From NCBI RefSeq assembly GCF_002005165.1, contig NZ_CP019699.1, positions 1,984,001-2,048,000 on the forward strand: 64,000 nucleotides of DNA. The letters are read 5' to 3'. The stretch is from Novibacillus thermophilus. GTDB lineage: Bacteria > Bacillota > Bacilli > Thermoactinomycetales > Novibacillaceae. The notes beneath the pieces are model-generated. The model did no database searches, had not been told where the DNA came from, and saw only the letters and a list, made by a program, of their open reading frames with translations. Positions 17,617 through 26,207 of this stretch are shown here, in pieces. Position 1 is the first letter of the stretch. Each line of letters opens with the position of its first letter. Both the position numbers and the translations under genes were made by a program.

Positions 17617-18770
17617 CCCGGTCTGTCCGTGTCGGGATGGTCGGCTACAAGTTTATGGGAAAGGCACACAGCCACGCTTACAAGGATGTCGGCCTGTTCT
17701 TTGACTTGGGAGCACAGGTGCGCATGCAGGCCATCTGTGGACGGAATGAAGCGGCCGTCAGAGAGGCGGCCGAGCAGTACGGCTGGGCGAGCTATGAAAC
17801 GGACTACCGGCGTTTGGTCGAACGCGACGACCTTGACTTGATTGACGTCAATGCTCCCAGCAATGTGCACAAAGATATCGTGATCGCCGCTGCGCGCGCT
17901 GGGAAGCATGTCCTGTGTGAAAAGCCGTTAGCCCTTTCGCTGGCGGACGCGAGGGAGATGTTGGCGACGGCTGAAGCAGCGGGTGTCAAACACGGAATAT
18001 GCTTTAACTACCGTTTTCTACCGGCGGTACAGTTGGCAAAGCAACTGATTGACGAAGGGAAGATCGGGGAAATCTATCACTACCGCGCTCTCTACTTGCA
18101 GGATTGGCTCGTTGATCCTAAAGCGCCTTTGGCCTGGCGCCTGCAAAGAGAAATAGCGGGTTCAGGCGCACACGGTGATCTGAATGCGCACTGCATCGAT
18201 CTAGCTCGCTTTCTTATCGGGGATTTTGACTGTGTCGTGGGACAGAGCAAGACGTTTGTCAAACAGCGACCGAAACCTGTAGAGATGAGTGGATTAACTG
18301 CGAAAGGTTCCGGTGAAATGGGGGATGTGACGGTAGACGATACGACCTCGTTCCTCGCCCAGTTTAAAAACGGGGCTCTGGGAACGTTCGAAGCCACCAG
18401 GTATGCGACGGGATGGAAGAACGGGAACTTGTTTGAAATTAACGGGAGTAAAGGTTCGATCCGCTTTAACTTGGAGCGTCTCAATGAGTTGCAAGTGTAT
18501 TTCGCTGATGAAGAACCCCGTACGCAAGGATTCAAAACGATTATGGTGACAGAAGATGTTCATCCGTATGCAGGTCACTGGTGGCCGCCAGGACACATTA
18601 TTGGCTACGAACACGGGTTTGTCCATGTGGTGTACGAGTTGATTCAAAGTATTGTGGAAGACAAACCGTTTGTTCCCGACTTTTCGGACGGGGTCGAGTG
18701 CCAGCGTGTTTTGGAAGCGGTGGACCAATCCATTGAAACCGGTTCATGGGTGGCGATTGAAGACCTATAA
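17604..18770 (+). CDS. Gfo/Idh/MocA-family NAD(P)-dependent oxidoreductase
   Basis: A 388-residue oxidoreductase with an N-terminal Rossmann fold (VGMVGYKFMGKAHSHAY, where the usual GxG is changed) and the family signature CEKPLALS with the catalytic Lys. The C-terminal dimerisation domain contains GSGAHGDLNAHCIDLARF, with the conserved Asp/His pair. It probably oxidises or reduces a hydroxyl of a sugar or polyol. The GTG start overlaps the isomerase gene, implying coupled translation. It closes the carbohydrate operon and converges on the gene at 18780. Confidence 0.85.
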   Translation: MVGVTRSVRVGMVGYKFMGKAHSHAYKDVGLFFDLGAQVRMQAICGRNEAAVREAAEQYGWASYETDYRRLVERDDLDLIDVNAPSNVHKDIVIAAARAGKHVLCEKPLALSLADAREMLATAEAAGVKHGICFNYRFLPAVQLAKQLIDEGKIGEIYHYRALYLQDWLVDPKAPLAWRLQREIAGSGAHGDLNAHCIDLARFLIGDFDCVVGQSKTFVKQRPKPVEMSGLTAKGSGEMGDVTVDDTTSFLAQFKNGALGTFEATRYATGWKNGNLFEINGSKGSIRFNLERLNELQVYFADEEPRTQGFKTIMVTEDVHPYAGHWWPPGHIIGYEHGFVHVVYELIQSIVEDKPFVPDFSDGVECQRVLEAVDQSIETGSWVAIEDL

Positions 18771-18779
18771 CGTGACCAT

Positions 18780-19586
18780 TCAAGGCAACGCCAGTTTTTC
18801 GTAATGTTTATACAGGGAGTGGAACCTCCCTGTATAATGTTTGTGCCACGGCTTTCGCTTGCCGCAAAAGTGGATGATGGACGTGTGGCGAATGACGTAG
18901 TCCATGTCAATGTTGCCGTTACTCATCATCTTGTAGTAGCGGTAAAATCTGGCGTCGTAGTTGAACCGAATTTCGTCTATTTCCTTGATCGATTTGGAGT
19001 AAAGGGCGTTAATGATGTCTTGATCGGGCAAAATCAGCCTTTTTTTGTTTTCTTCGACAAAGTTGTAGATGTCTTGTTCGTTTATTTTCTCTCGCTGCAG
19101 CGGAAGGTTCATGAGCAACACGCCCGAATTGTAGTAAGCCTCGATTTCGTAAGGCCGTAACCTCAGTTTGTTAATTTCCGTTATGGAGACTCGGTCGTGA
19201 TAGGCAGCGGCGTAAAGAAAGCCGGAAAGGTCCGTATCGTACAGGGATTGAATTTCGTTGATGACGAGAATGTCAGGGTCTAGGTACAAGATCTTGTCCA
19301 GATTCTCAGGTAAAAATTTGAAGGCCAAGAGCCGGTAGTACATTTCCTTTGTGTAATGCTTTAAGACGGGAGCCCTGTCAAAGTAGTCATCCTGTACTTC
19401 GACTTCGATAAGCGTTTGGCCGTGTTCAGCGACAAAATGGTCAATGTCGGAGACGTCCTCCCCTTTTAAGCGAGAGTGCATGAGGTAGATGTGAAAGGGT
19501 ACACCTGGGTTGTTGATAAACATGGACTTCAGCATCACTTTGAGGGCCTTGAGGTAGTTCGCATTGATTGTCACCAGAATATTCAT
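18780..19586 (-). CDS. GT8-family glycosyltransferase (general stress protein A type)
   Basis: A 268-residue nucleotide-sugar-dependent glycosyltransferase of family 8. It has the opening MNILVTINANYL, the metal-binding DxD motif LYLDPDILV, and a C-terminal HFCGKRKPWH that matches the HFxGxxKPW motif of GT8 enzymes. It probably adds hexose to a surface or intracellular acceptor. It follows the TraB-like gene by 26 bases on the same strand. The ribosome site GAGGATG is weak, and the ten-base gap to the convergent oxidoreductase gene leaves no room for a clear terminator. Confidence 0.85.
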   Translation of the reverse strand: MNILVTINANYLKALKVMLKSMFINNPGVPFHIYLMHSRLKGEDVSDIDHFVAEHGQTLIEVEVQDDYFDRAPVLKHYTKEMYYRLLAFKFLPENLDKILYLDPDILVINEIQSLYDTDLSGFLYAAAYHDRVSITEINKLRLRPYEIEAYYNSGVLLMNLPLQREKINEQDIYNFVEENKKRLILPDQDIINALYSKSIKEIDEIRFNYDARFYRYYKMMSNGNIDMDYVIRHTSIIHFCGKRKPWHKHYTGRFHSLYKHYEKLALP

Positions 19587-19612
19587 ACATCCTCAACTCT
19601 CCAGTACAGTAC

Positions 19613-20788
19613 TCATGATAAGTTGTCGATGAATAAACGGACGACGTCCGCTCCGCCGACAAACGTCCCCAGTGAACTTCCCAAATTGGCCAGTACGACC
19701 ACTAACAGAATACGCGTCACCTTATTGTGCCAAAAACCTTTCACACTAAACACATCTTCGGAAAGTTTCTCGAAGTCGGCTACACTCGGTCGCTGCACGA
19801 AAGCTTGCGCAATGCCGGCAAACCACCCCGCTGCCAACAGGGGGTTTAACGACGTGATGGGAGCAGCGACAAACGCCGTCAAAATGGCAAGGGGGTGTCC
19901 TAACGCCAGGGCCGATCCAATGGCCGAGAGAGATCCGTTCCACAACACCCAACTCACCGTTTGCTGATATCCCGCCTCCGGATTCGTGAAAAACGTGTAG
20001 GCGATTGCAGCAAGAATGAGAAGGGGAATGGACCAGGCGACGATTTTGGGCCATGTTGGTTTAGGCGGGATTTGGCTCAGGTGGGCTAAATCGTGTTCCT
20101 TGTGGATCTCCCGCTTAATGCCGGGAACGTGGGCGGCTCCCACGACCGCGACGACTTTTTCCCCAGGGGCCTCTTTTATTTTTTGAGCCAAGTACTGGTC
20201 TCTTTCATCAATGAGCGGCACTTTCAACTTGGGGAACGTGGCGGTGAATTCGTGGAGAATGGCGTTAATCGCATCTTGCGACTTCATCTTTTCTAGTTCT
20301 TCTTCCGAGATGCTCTCCGTATTAAAAATGCTGGCGATCATTTGCGAAAGAAGTTTTACCTTTCCCCAAAATCCGATGCTGTGCCAAATGCGGGCAAACG
20401 TAATTTGTATGTTTCGGTCCGCGAGGACGAGGTTGGCCCCGGTCGTTTTTGCCGATTCGATCCCCTGTACCATCTCCTGGCCGGCCTGAATGCCGAACTG
20501 CTTGGCGATTCGTTTTTGAAAAGAAGAAATGGCCAAATTGACGAGCATCAGCGATGCTTTCTTTTCCTTAATCACCTTGAAAATGTCCGTTTCTTTCCAC
20601 TTATTCCCTTTCACTAACGACTCATACCGCTGTTTGTCCAATTCAATGCAGACCGAATCGGGCCTTTCGGCCTCAATGACGTCTTTCACTTGTTCGGCAC
20701 TGTGTTTCGACACGTGGGCCGTTCCGATCAGGATGTATTCCTTGCCCTGTAACTGTATTCGCGTGATGGTTTCGTTTGTTTCAGCCAT
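19613..20788 (-). CDS. TraB/PrgY-family membrane protein
   Basis: 391 residues. The N-terminal TraB/GumN-like domain has the two diagnostic motifs LIGTAHVSKHS and VVGAAHVPGI plus CIELDKQRY. The C-terminal part has about four hydrophobic helices, so it is membrane-anchored. The Enterococcus relatives PrgY/TraB limit peptide-pheromone signalling, and the fold is related to erythromycin-esterase/TIKI-type hydrolases; the function here is unknown. It is first in a two-gene operon with the GT8 gene. A clear -10 (TATAAT on the minus strand) lies at 20823-20828. Confidence 0.85.
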   Translation of the reverse strand: MAETNETITRIQLQGKEYILIGTAHVSKHSAEQVKDVIEAERPDSVCIELDKQRYESLVKGNKWKETDIFKVIKEKKASLMLVNLAISSFQKRIAKQFGIQAGQEMVQGIESAKTTGANLVLADRNIQITFARIWHSIGFWGKVKLLSQMIASIFNTESISEEELEKMKSQDAINAILHEFTATFPKLKVPLIDERDQYLAQKIKEAPGEKVVAVVGAAHVPGIKREIHKEHDLAHLSQIPPKPTWPKIVAWSIPLLILAAIAYTFFTNPEAGYQQTVSWVLWNGSLSAIGSALALGHPLAILTAFVAAPITSLNPLLAAGWFAGIAQAFVQRPSVADFEKLSEDVFSVKGFWHNKVTRILLVVVLANLGSSLGTFVGGADVVRLFIDNLS

Positions 20789-20822
20789 AGTGTCCTTCCT
20801 TTTTTCTCGTCAGTCTTCCTTC

Positions 20823-20828
20823 ATTATA
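20823..20828 (-). promoter_or_regulatory. -10 element of the TraB-like gene
   Basis: On the minus strand TATAAT is preceded by TG (TGTATAAT), 35 bases upstream of the TraB-like start codon. No strong -35 is seen. Confidence 0.5.
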
Positions 20829-20894
20829 CAACAATTCATAAGATTGACATCCTCAAGGAACGTGATATGATGAAATCGTCATACAACATTCATT

Positions 20895-20988
20895 TCCGCT
20901 AGGGGCGCCTTGTATGAGGCTGAGATTAAAGCACAAGCTTTAAGACCCTTGGAACCTGATCTGGCTCGTACCAGCGGAGGGAAGTGGA
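20895..20988 (+). ncRNA. TPP (THI-element) riboswitch
   Basis: The conserved THI elements are present in order: GGGGCGCC, GGCTGAGATTA, ACCCTTGGAACCTGATCTGG, CCAGCGGAGGGAAGTGG. The P1 helix pairs TCCGCT (20895-20900) with AGTGGA (20983-20988). It binds thiamine pyrophosphate and controls the downstream tenA gene. Its expression platform is the hairpin at 21031-21072. Confidence 0.95.
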
Positions 20989-21030
20989 GACGTTGTTTCA
21001 TTTGGGACAAACGTGCGTCTTTCAAAACTT

Positions 21031-21072
21031 TCCTCCTCACAAGCCGGACACGAGAGCGAGGAGGATTTTTTT
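21031..21072 (+). terminator. Riboswitch hairpin that overlaps the tenA ribosome site
   Basis: TCCTCCTC (21031-21038) is perfectly complementary to GAGGAGGA (21058-21065), followed by seven Ts that run straight into the ATG at 21073. The same helix can therefore act as an intrinsic terminator and also bury the only Shine-Dalgarno sequence of tenA. TPP binding should favour this fold. Confidence 0.75.
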
Positions 21073-21753
21073 ATGCGGTTTTCTGAGACGCTGCGCGACG
21101 CAGCCAAGACAAGTTGGGAGAAAAGTTTGAACCACCCGTTTGTGTTAGGGATTGTGCGCGGAGACTTGCCGTTGGAGACGTTCAGGTTTTACGTTTTGCA
21201 GGATATTTACTACTTGAAACACTTCGGGAAAGTTCACGCGATGGGGGCTGCGCAAGCGGACGACTTCCGGGTGACGTCACTGTTGGCGGGAAAAGCGAAA
21301 CTGACGGCAGAGGCGGAGTTGACCGTGCATCGGGAACACGCCGAAGTACTGAACATTACGGATGACGACCTCGCCCAGTTTCGGCCGGCACCGACGGCTT
21401 ACGCTTACACATCCCATTTGTACCGGGCCGCACTGTCTGGCCGGCTGGGGGATACGGTTGCCGCTCTGCTGCCGTGTTATTGGTTGTACGGAGAGATTGG
21501 ACGCAAGTACCGCGATGCAACACCGAAGGAGCCCGTCTATCAAAATTGGATCAAAACGTATGCCAGCGACTGGTTCCAAACGTCGGTCCAGGAACAAATC
21601 GACCTTTTGGACCGCATTGCCAAAGACGCGAGTGAGAAGGAACGGCGCAGTATGAAAGAGCAATTTGTCATGGCCAGCGAATACGAACTTGCATTCTGGG
21701 AGATGGCCTATACGCAGGAAGCGTGGCCGTCCAATGAAACCATTTCTCAATGA
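21073..21753 (+). CDS. tenA: Aminopyrimidine aminohydrolase / thiaminase II
   Basis: A 226-residue all-helical TenA protein that salvages thiamine breakdown products by hydrolysing aminomethyl-pyrimidine to the hydroxymethyl form. The catalytic Cys lies in LLPCYWLYGEIG and the conserved C-terminal Glu in EYELAFWEMAY. ATG 21073 is set by GAGGAGG at 21058-21064; a longer reading from 21013 runs through the regulatory hairpin and is wrong. No other thi gene follows, so here the TPP riboswitch controls tenA alone. Confidence 0.92.
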   Translation: MRFSETLRDAAKTSWEKSLNHPFVLGIVRGDLPLETFRFYVLQDIYYLKHFGKVHAMGAAQADDFRVTSLLAGKAKLTAEAELTVHREHAEVLNITDDDLAQFRPAPTAYAYTSHLYRAALSGRLGDTVAALLPCYWLYGEIGRKYRDATPKEPVYQNWIKTYASDWFQTSVQEQIDLLDRIAKDASEKERRSMKEQFVMASEYELAFWEMAYTQEAWPSNETISQ

Positions 21754-21771
21754 ATTTGGCTACCAATGAGT

Positions 21772-21797
21772 AGAGCGTCCTCTGAGGAGGACGCTCT
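21772..21797. terminator. Hairpin between convergent genes
   Basis: AGAGCGTCCTC (21772-21782) pairs perfectly with GAGGACGCTCT (21787-21797) with a 4-base loop, between the ends of tenA and the convergent gene at 21824. No T-run follows on the plus strand, so termination strength is uncertain. Confidence 0.55.
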
Positions 21798-21823
21798 GAT
21801 TCGTTCAGGGGAGATGTATAAGG

Positions 21824-22114
21824 TTAGAAAGGTCCCCTGAACGGTCCGCCAAAGGGTCCGCCGAACGGACCGAAAAAGGGTCCGACAAACGGTCCGAAGA
21901 ACGGCGGGTACGGTGGAAACAGTGGAATCCCTAATCCAAATCCGAACGGGAACAGATTCGTTTCGGCATACGGCTGCTGCTGAGTGTTGTACCACGGTTG
22001 TTCATAGCCTTGAACAGCGCCATGACCTGGATACTGCTGAACGTGAATTCCTTCATCGCGGTACGGTTCACTGGAATATTCCGGCTGCTGGTTGTCGGAT
22101 ACCGATGAGCTCAC
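21824..22114 (-). CDS. Small Gly-Pro-Phe repeat protein, spore-coat-like
   Basis: A 96-residue protein with a polar Gln/Tyr-rich N-terminal half and a C-terminal half made almost only of Pro, Phe and Gly, with six or more GPF units (FGPF, VGPF, GGPF). There is no signal peptide and no known domain. Low-complexity Gly/Pro/aromatic proteins of this size are typical of spore coats in Bacillales, which is an inference from composition. The ribosome site AGGGAGG precedes the start on the minus strand. I do not recognise a specific family. Confidence 0.65.
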   Translation of the reverse strand: MSSSVSDNQQPEYSSEPYRDEGIHVQQYPGHGAVQGYEQPWYNTQQQPYAETNLFPFGFGLGIPLFPPYPPFFGPFVGPFFGPFGGPFGGPFRGPF

Positions 22115-22219
22115 GTGTCAACCCTCCCTCGGTGTTCTTTTGCCCATGATAGCCTATGCAAAAGAACAACAAGGGAAACTTGTCATAAACGAAAAGTCAA
22201 AACGTAAAGATGGAAGTGG

Positions 22220-22264
22220 GACGAATGATTTCGACGACATAGGACATTCGTCGCATTTTTTTTA
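22220..22264 (+). terminator. Orphan intrinsic terminator
   Basis: GACGAATG (22220-22227) pairs with CATTCGTC (22245-22252) and is followed by GCA and nine Ts. No plus-strand gene ends just upstream; it lies between the divergent start at 22114 and the small gene at 22334. It could end a short leader or small RNA, or act as an attenuator for the downstream genes. Confidence 0.5.
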
Positions 22265-22333
22265 GGAAAATTAGAGGATTATTGACAAAGGTGTAGAAGA
22301 CATAACAGGTAAGGGAGAAAGAGGGGGGAGTTC

Positions 22334-22501
22334 GTGTTAAAAATTGCGTTGTTGTGCCTTTTGTTTTTATCTCTGTTATTCTTCTTAATCGACCAGAGAA
22401 AGGGGTATCCGTGCGTCGATCCGGAAGAGGAACGGCGTTTTGACACGTGCGATGACGAATGGGGACATTTCGCAGTCTCTGCCGTCGTTCCCGACGAGTA
22501 G
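22334..22501 (+). CDS. Small single-pass membrane protein
   Basis: A 55-residue ORF starting at GTG 22334 behind GGGGGGAG. Residues 2-19 are a strongly hydrophobic helix (LKIALLCLLFLSLLFFLI), followed by a short polar, acidic tail with two Cys (PCVDPEEE, DTCDDEWG). The topology with the tail outside is a guess. The Shine-Dalgarno and clean TM-plus-tail composition support a real gene; no family is recognised. It lies about 100 bases before the 2-hydroxyacid dehydrogenase gene on the same strand. Confidence 0.6.
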   Translation: MLKIALLCLLFLSLLFFLIDQRKGYPCVDPEEERRFDTCDDEWGHFAVSAVVPDE

Positions 22502-22605
22502 AAGCGGCATGCCTTCGGGTATTCCTCTTTTTTTGCAGGATTTTGGCCGTGTAAGGCGAATAGTGACCGTACGCCTTCCTATTACCACCGCTGGAGGTGA
22601 TCTTG

Positions 22606-23586
22606 ATGGGAAAACCGAAGGTGTTTCTAACCCGGGAACTTCCGTCACCCGTGATGGCATTTTTAAAAGAGCATACAGAGCTCTCGTACAATGCAGAAGA
22701 CCGGGTGTTAAAAAAACAGGAAATCATCGAAGGTGTGCAGGGAAAGGCAGGACTGATTTCACTCGTCACGGACACGATTGACAGGGAGGTCATCGAAGCG
22801 GCGCCGGACTTGAAGGTGATCAGCAACTACGCAGTCGGATTCAACAATATCGATGTGGAAGCGGCGACAGAACACAACATTGCCGTGACGAACACCCCGG
22901 GGGTGTTGACAGAGACGACGGCTGACCTGGCGTGGGCGCTCTTGATGACCGTTGCCCGCCGCGTTGTGGAAGGCGACGTGTACACGCGGTCCGGGCAATG
23001 GGAGAATTGGGCACCGCAGCTCTTTCTCGGCAGCGATGTACACGGGGCCACGTTGGGCATTGTCGGCATGGGACGCATCGGACAAGCGGTAGCGCGGCGG
23101 GCGAGGGGGTTTGAGATGGACGTCCTCTACTACAGCCGGACGCGGTTACCTCTGGAGCAAGAACGGAGCCTGAACGCCGAATACGTCACCAAAGAAGAGT
23201 TGTTACAGCGAGCCGATTACATCTCCATCCATGTGCCGTACACGGAAGGGACGCACCACTTCATCGGCGAAAGGGAGTTGAAGCTGATGAAGGAAACGGC
23301 CTACTTGATTAACACCGCCCGCGGACCGATCGTGGACGAAAAAGCCCTGGTCCACGCCTTGGAACACGGCGTCATTGCCGGTGCCGGGCTGGACGTGTAC
23401 GAACGCGAACCCCAGCTGGAACCTGGGTTGAAAGATCTGTCCAACGTCGTTCTGTTGCCGCACATCGGAAGTGCTTCAGTGAAAACCCGGACGAACATGG
23501 GGATGATGGCGGCCCAAAATGTATTGGCTGTGTTAACGGGCAGACCGTGCGAGAACGTCGTCAATCAAGCGGGGCTGCACCAATAG
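22606..23586 (+). CDS. D-isomer-specific 2-hydroxyacid dehydrogenase (glyoxylate/hydroxypyruvate reductase type)
   Basis: A 326-residue NAD(P)-dependent dehydrogenase that reduces 2-keto acids such as glyoxylate or hydroxypyruvate. Residue landmarks are the Rossmann motif GIVGMGRIGQAVARRA, the catalytic Arg in NTARGPIVDE, Glu in DVYEREP and His in LPHIGSA. ATG 22606 is five bases after GGAGGTGA; the GTG at 22597 lies inside that site. The gene is 27 bases before the DppA-like gene and probably co-transcribed. Substrate preference cannot be fixed from sequence. Confidence 0.88.
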   Translation: MGKPKVFLTRELPSPVMAFLKEHTELSYNAEDRVLKKQEIIEGVQGKAGLISLVTDTIDREVIEAAPDLKVISNYAVGFNNIDVEAATEHNIAVTNTPGVLTETTADLAWALLMTVARRVVEGDVYTRSGQWENWAPQLFLGSDVHGATLGIVGMGRIGQAVARRARGFEMDVLYYSRTRLPLEQERSLNAEYVTKEELLQRADYISIHVPYTEGTHHFIGERELKLMKETAYLINTARGPIVDEKALVHALEHGVIAGAGLDVYEREPQLEPGLKDLSNVVLLPHIGSASVKTRTNMGMMAAQNVLAVLTGRPCENVVNQAGLHQ

Positions 23587-23613
23587 CTGTTTTAAATAGG
23601 AGGTTGACAGACG

Positions 23614-24435
23614 ATGAAACTATTTGTGTCGGTGGACATGGAAGGGATCACGGGCCTTGTCGATCAGACCTTTGTCGATTCAAGCCAACGCCACTACACC
23701 CGCGGCCAGCAGTTGATGACCGATGAGGCGAATCACATCGTCGAGGCGGCGTTCAACGTAGGGTGCGGCGAAGTGATCGTCAACGACAGCCATTCTAAAA
23801 TGAACAACGTGTTGATTGAGAAACTTCATCCGGAAGCGAAACTCATTTCCGGCGATGTGAAGCCGTTTTCGATGATGCAGGGGCTTGACGACAGCTTTGA
23901 CGCCGCCATATTCGCCGGTTACCACGCCAGGGCGGCGATGAGGGGCATCTTGAGCCACACGATGATTTTCGGCGTTCGCCACGTGTTCGTCGACGGTGTC
24001 GCCGTCGGAGAATTCGGCTTAAACGCTTATTTGGCAGGCTATTACGGCGTTCCAGTCATTATGGTGGCGGGTGACGACGAGATCGCCAAAGAAGCGGAAA
24101 CGCTCATTCCCGGGATTACGACCGCTGTTGTGAAGGAGTGCATTTCCCGGACGGCGGCATGCTGCCTGACCCCGCAAAAAAGCGGAAAGCTGCTGCGGGA
24201 AAAAACGGCCCAGGCTTTGGCAAACAGGGATCGGGTCAAACCACTCGTACCGCCGGACAACCCGGTCCTCAAGATCGAGTTTGCCAATTACGGACAGGCG
24301 GAATGGGCCAATCTTCTGCCGGGAACGCACATCGAGGCAGGCAGCACCGTTACATACCAGGCGAACGACATGTTGGAAGCTTACCAGGCGATGATCGTGA
24401 TGACGGAGTTAGCGATGAAAGCCGCGTTCAGTTAG
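23614..24435 (+). CDS. M55-family D-aminopeptidase (DppA-like)
   Basis: A 273-residue zinc peptidase of family M55. The metal ligands appear as SVDMEGITG near the N-terminus, then NDSHSKMNN and later GYHARA and SHTMIF. Bacillus DppA cleaves D-Ala-containing dipeptides for peptidoglycan-fragment recycling; this is the likely role. GGAGG stands 9 bases before the ATG. No dpp transporter genes follow, unlike the Bacillus operon. Confidence 0.88.
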   Translation: MKLFVSVDMEGITGLVDQTFVDSSQRHYTRGQQLMTDEANHIVEAAFNVGCGEVIVNDSHSKMNNVLIEKLHPEAKLISGDVKPFSMMQGLDDSFDAAIFAGYHARAAMRGILSHTMIFGVRHVFVDGVAVGEFGLNAYLAGYYGVPVIMVAGDDEIAKEAETLIPGITTAVVKECISRTAACCLTPQKSGKLLREKTAQALANRDRVKPLVPPDNPVLKIEFANYGQAEWANLLPGTHIEAGSTVTYQANDMLEAYQAMIVMTELAMKAAFS

Positions 24436-24447
24436 TGGAACGAAAAG

Positions 24448-24480
24448 ACCTCCAACGGCCTTTGGGGCGTCGTGGGAGGT
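24448..24480. terminator. Hairpin between convergent dppA-like and nhaC-like genes
   Basis: ACCTCC (24448-24453) pairs with GGAGGT (24475-24480), with an inner GGCC/GGC stem. On the minus strand it is followed by TCTTTTCG, so it probably terminates the antiporter gene. Confidence 0.45.
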
Positions 24481-24499
24481 GAAAAATTAGCCTTCGTGG

Positions 24500-26050
24500 T
24501 TATGCCGGGACGTCTAGGCCTTTGCTGTTGACTCCCCAAATTTTGCTGAAGGTGAAGACGAGAGCGAACATGGCGAGAATGCCGCTTGCGACAGACGCGA
24601 GGGCAGATCCCGTCAACCCGACGGTGAGAAACGCCACGATGCCGCTTAATCCGCCGGTGATGGCGTAGGGGAGCTGGGTATTTACGTGATCGATGTGGTC
24701 ACAAGAAGAGCCGGCGGACGACAAGATCGTCGTGTCCGAAATCGGGGAGCAGTGGTCGCCGAAAATGCCTCCGCTGAGGACGGCGGCGATGGCCGGGAAG
24801 ACGGAGACATCCATCGATACGGCCAACGGAATGGCGATAGGGATCATGATGGCAAACGTTCCGTAAGACGTCCCGGTTGTAAACGAAATCAACATGCCGA
24901 CGGCGAACAGCAAGACGGGGATCAACTGCGGCGACGTCGTCTGCTCTGCGAGGCTGATGACGTATTCGGCTGTCCCCACTGCCTCCGTCACACTCCCGAT
25001 GGACCACGCCAATGTCAAGATGATGTAGACGAGTGTCATGCCTTTAATGCCGCTGAAGTAGATGTCGATGGCTTTGCCGACGCTGAACATGTTTTGTCCA
25101 ACCCCGAGGGCCAGCCCGACCATTCCCGCAACAAACGCTGCGAGCATGATCGAGACGGAGCCGTCCGCTTCACCGATGGCATTCACGAAGTCGTTCTCCG
25201 GAAAACCGCCTGTCCACAGGAACAGAGGGGGAATCAACCCTAGAAGCACGACAAGGGGGATCACCATGTTGCGCAACTTGGGCACAACGTTTTCCGGCGG
25301 CGTGGAATCGGTAATGTCTTGTGCCGACGGAAGTTTTGCCCCCTCGCGGAAAAGGGCGCCGGTCGTCCGCGCCCGTTTCTCGGCTGCGGCCATCGGGCCA
25401 AATTCTAGCTTCGTCAAGACCGTGAGGGCGACGAGCAGCAGAGCGAGGATCGCGTAAAAATTAAAAGGAATCGTTTTGAGATAGGCCAGGTACGCAGATT
25501 CGGAAATGCCGAGATCTGCAAACTGCGCTCCAATTAACCCCATCACGAAAACGACCCACGTAGACACAGGTGCCAGCAAACACATGGGGGCAGAAGTGGA
25601 ATCGACGATGTACGCCAGTTTTTCCCGCGACACTTTCATTTTGTCCGTGACCGGGCGCATGACACTGCCGACGGTTAACGCGTTAAAGTAGTCCTCAAAG
25701 AAAATCGCGATCCCGAACAGCCAGGTCGATATCTGGGCGCCCCGGGGGGTTTTGACCCTTTTTGCAATCGCTTCGGCGATGGCGTGCGCTCCGCCCGTTT
25801 TTTGCAGCACGGCGATGAGGCCGCCGAAAAAAGCACCGTACAGAATGATCGTGGCACTCCACTCATCGCCAATACTCGGAATGATAAAATCTTTGAAACT
25901 GGCGAACACGCCCATGAGTGGGTTCCAATCGTTCACCATCGTCGCTCCGATCCACACGCCAACGAAGAGAGCCGGAATGACATTGCGCGTCATAAGAGCT
26001 AAAATAATAGCTAGAACCGGAGGCAGTAGGGAGAGAATGCCGAACTCCAT
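24500..26050 (-). CDS. NhaC-family Na+/H+ (or amino-acid/H+) antiporter
   Basis: A 516-residue membrane protein with about eleven to twelve hydrophobic segments and the Na_H_antiporter landmark near the C-terminus (GGIFGDHCSPISDTTILSSAG). It exchanges Na+ or an organic ion for protons across the cytoplasmic membrane. The ATG at 26050 follows AAAGGAG on the minus strand; a longer reading to 26101 has no ribosome site. It is transcribed divergently from the M20 amidohydrolase, from a shared promoter region. Confidence 0.88.
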   Translation of the reverse strand: MEFGILSLLPPVLAIILALMTRNVIPALFVGVWIGATMVNDWNPLMGVFASFKDFIIPSIGDEWSATIILYGAFFGGLIAVLQKTGGAHAIAEAIAKRVKTPRGAQISTWLFGIAIFFEDYFNALTVGSVMRPVTDKMKVSREKLAYIVDSTSAPMCLLAPVSTWVVFVMGLIGAQFADLGISESAYLAYLKTIPFNFYAILALLLVALTVLTKLEFGPMAAAEKRARTTGALFREGAKLPSAQDITDSTPPENVVPKLRNMVIPLVVLLGLIPPLFLWTGGFPENDFVNAIGEADGSVSIMLAAFVAGMVGLALGVGQNMFSVGKAIDIYFSGIKGMTLVYIILTLAWSIGSVTEAVGTAEYVISLAEQTTSPQLIPVLLFAVGMLISFTTGTSYGTFAIMIPIAIPLAVSMDVSVFPAIAAVLSGGIFGDHCSPISDTTILSSAGSSCDHIDHVNTQLPYAITGGLSGIVAFLTVGLTGSALASVASGILAMFALVFTFSKIWGVNSKGLDVPA

Positions 26051-26121
26051 AAAGCGCTTTCTCCTTTCTAGAAAAAATGAAAAAATTAAGCGATGATTCA
26101 AACTTTACTTCCTTTAAAGAT

Positions 26122-26143
26122 ATTATACATGAAGCGATATAAT
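26122..26143. promoter_or_regulatory. Divergent -10 elements for nhaC-like and M20 genes
   Basis: TATAAT is found on the minus strand at 26122-26127 and on the plus strand at 26138-26143, back to back in an AT-rich 150-base gap. -35 elements are weak. Confidence 0.5.
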
Positions 26144-26207
26144 AAAACATTACGGAACCGTCATGCAGTGTTATGATAAAAGTGTGCCAGGAAAGGAGCG
26201 TTGGGAC

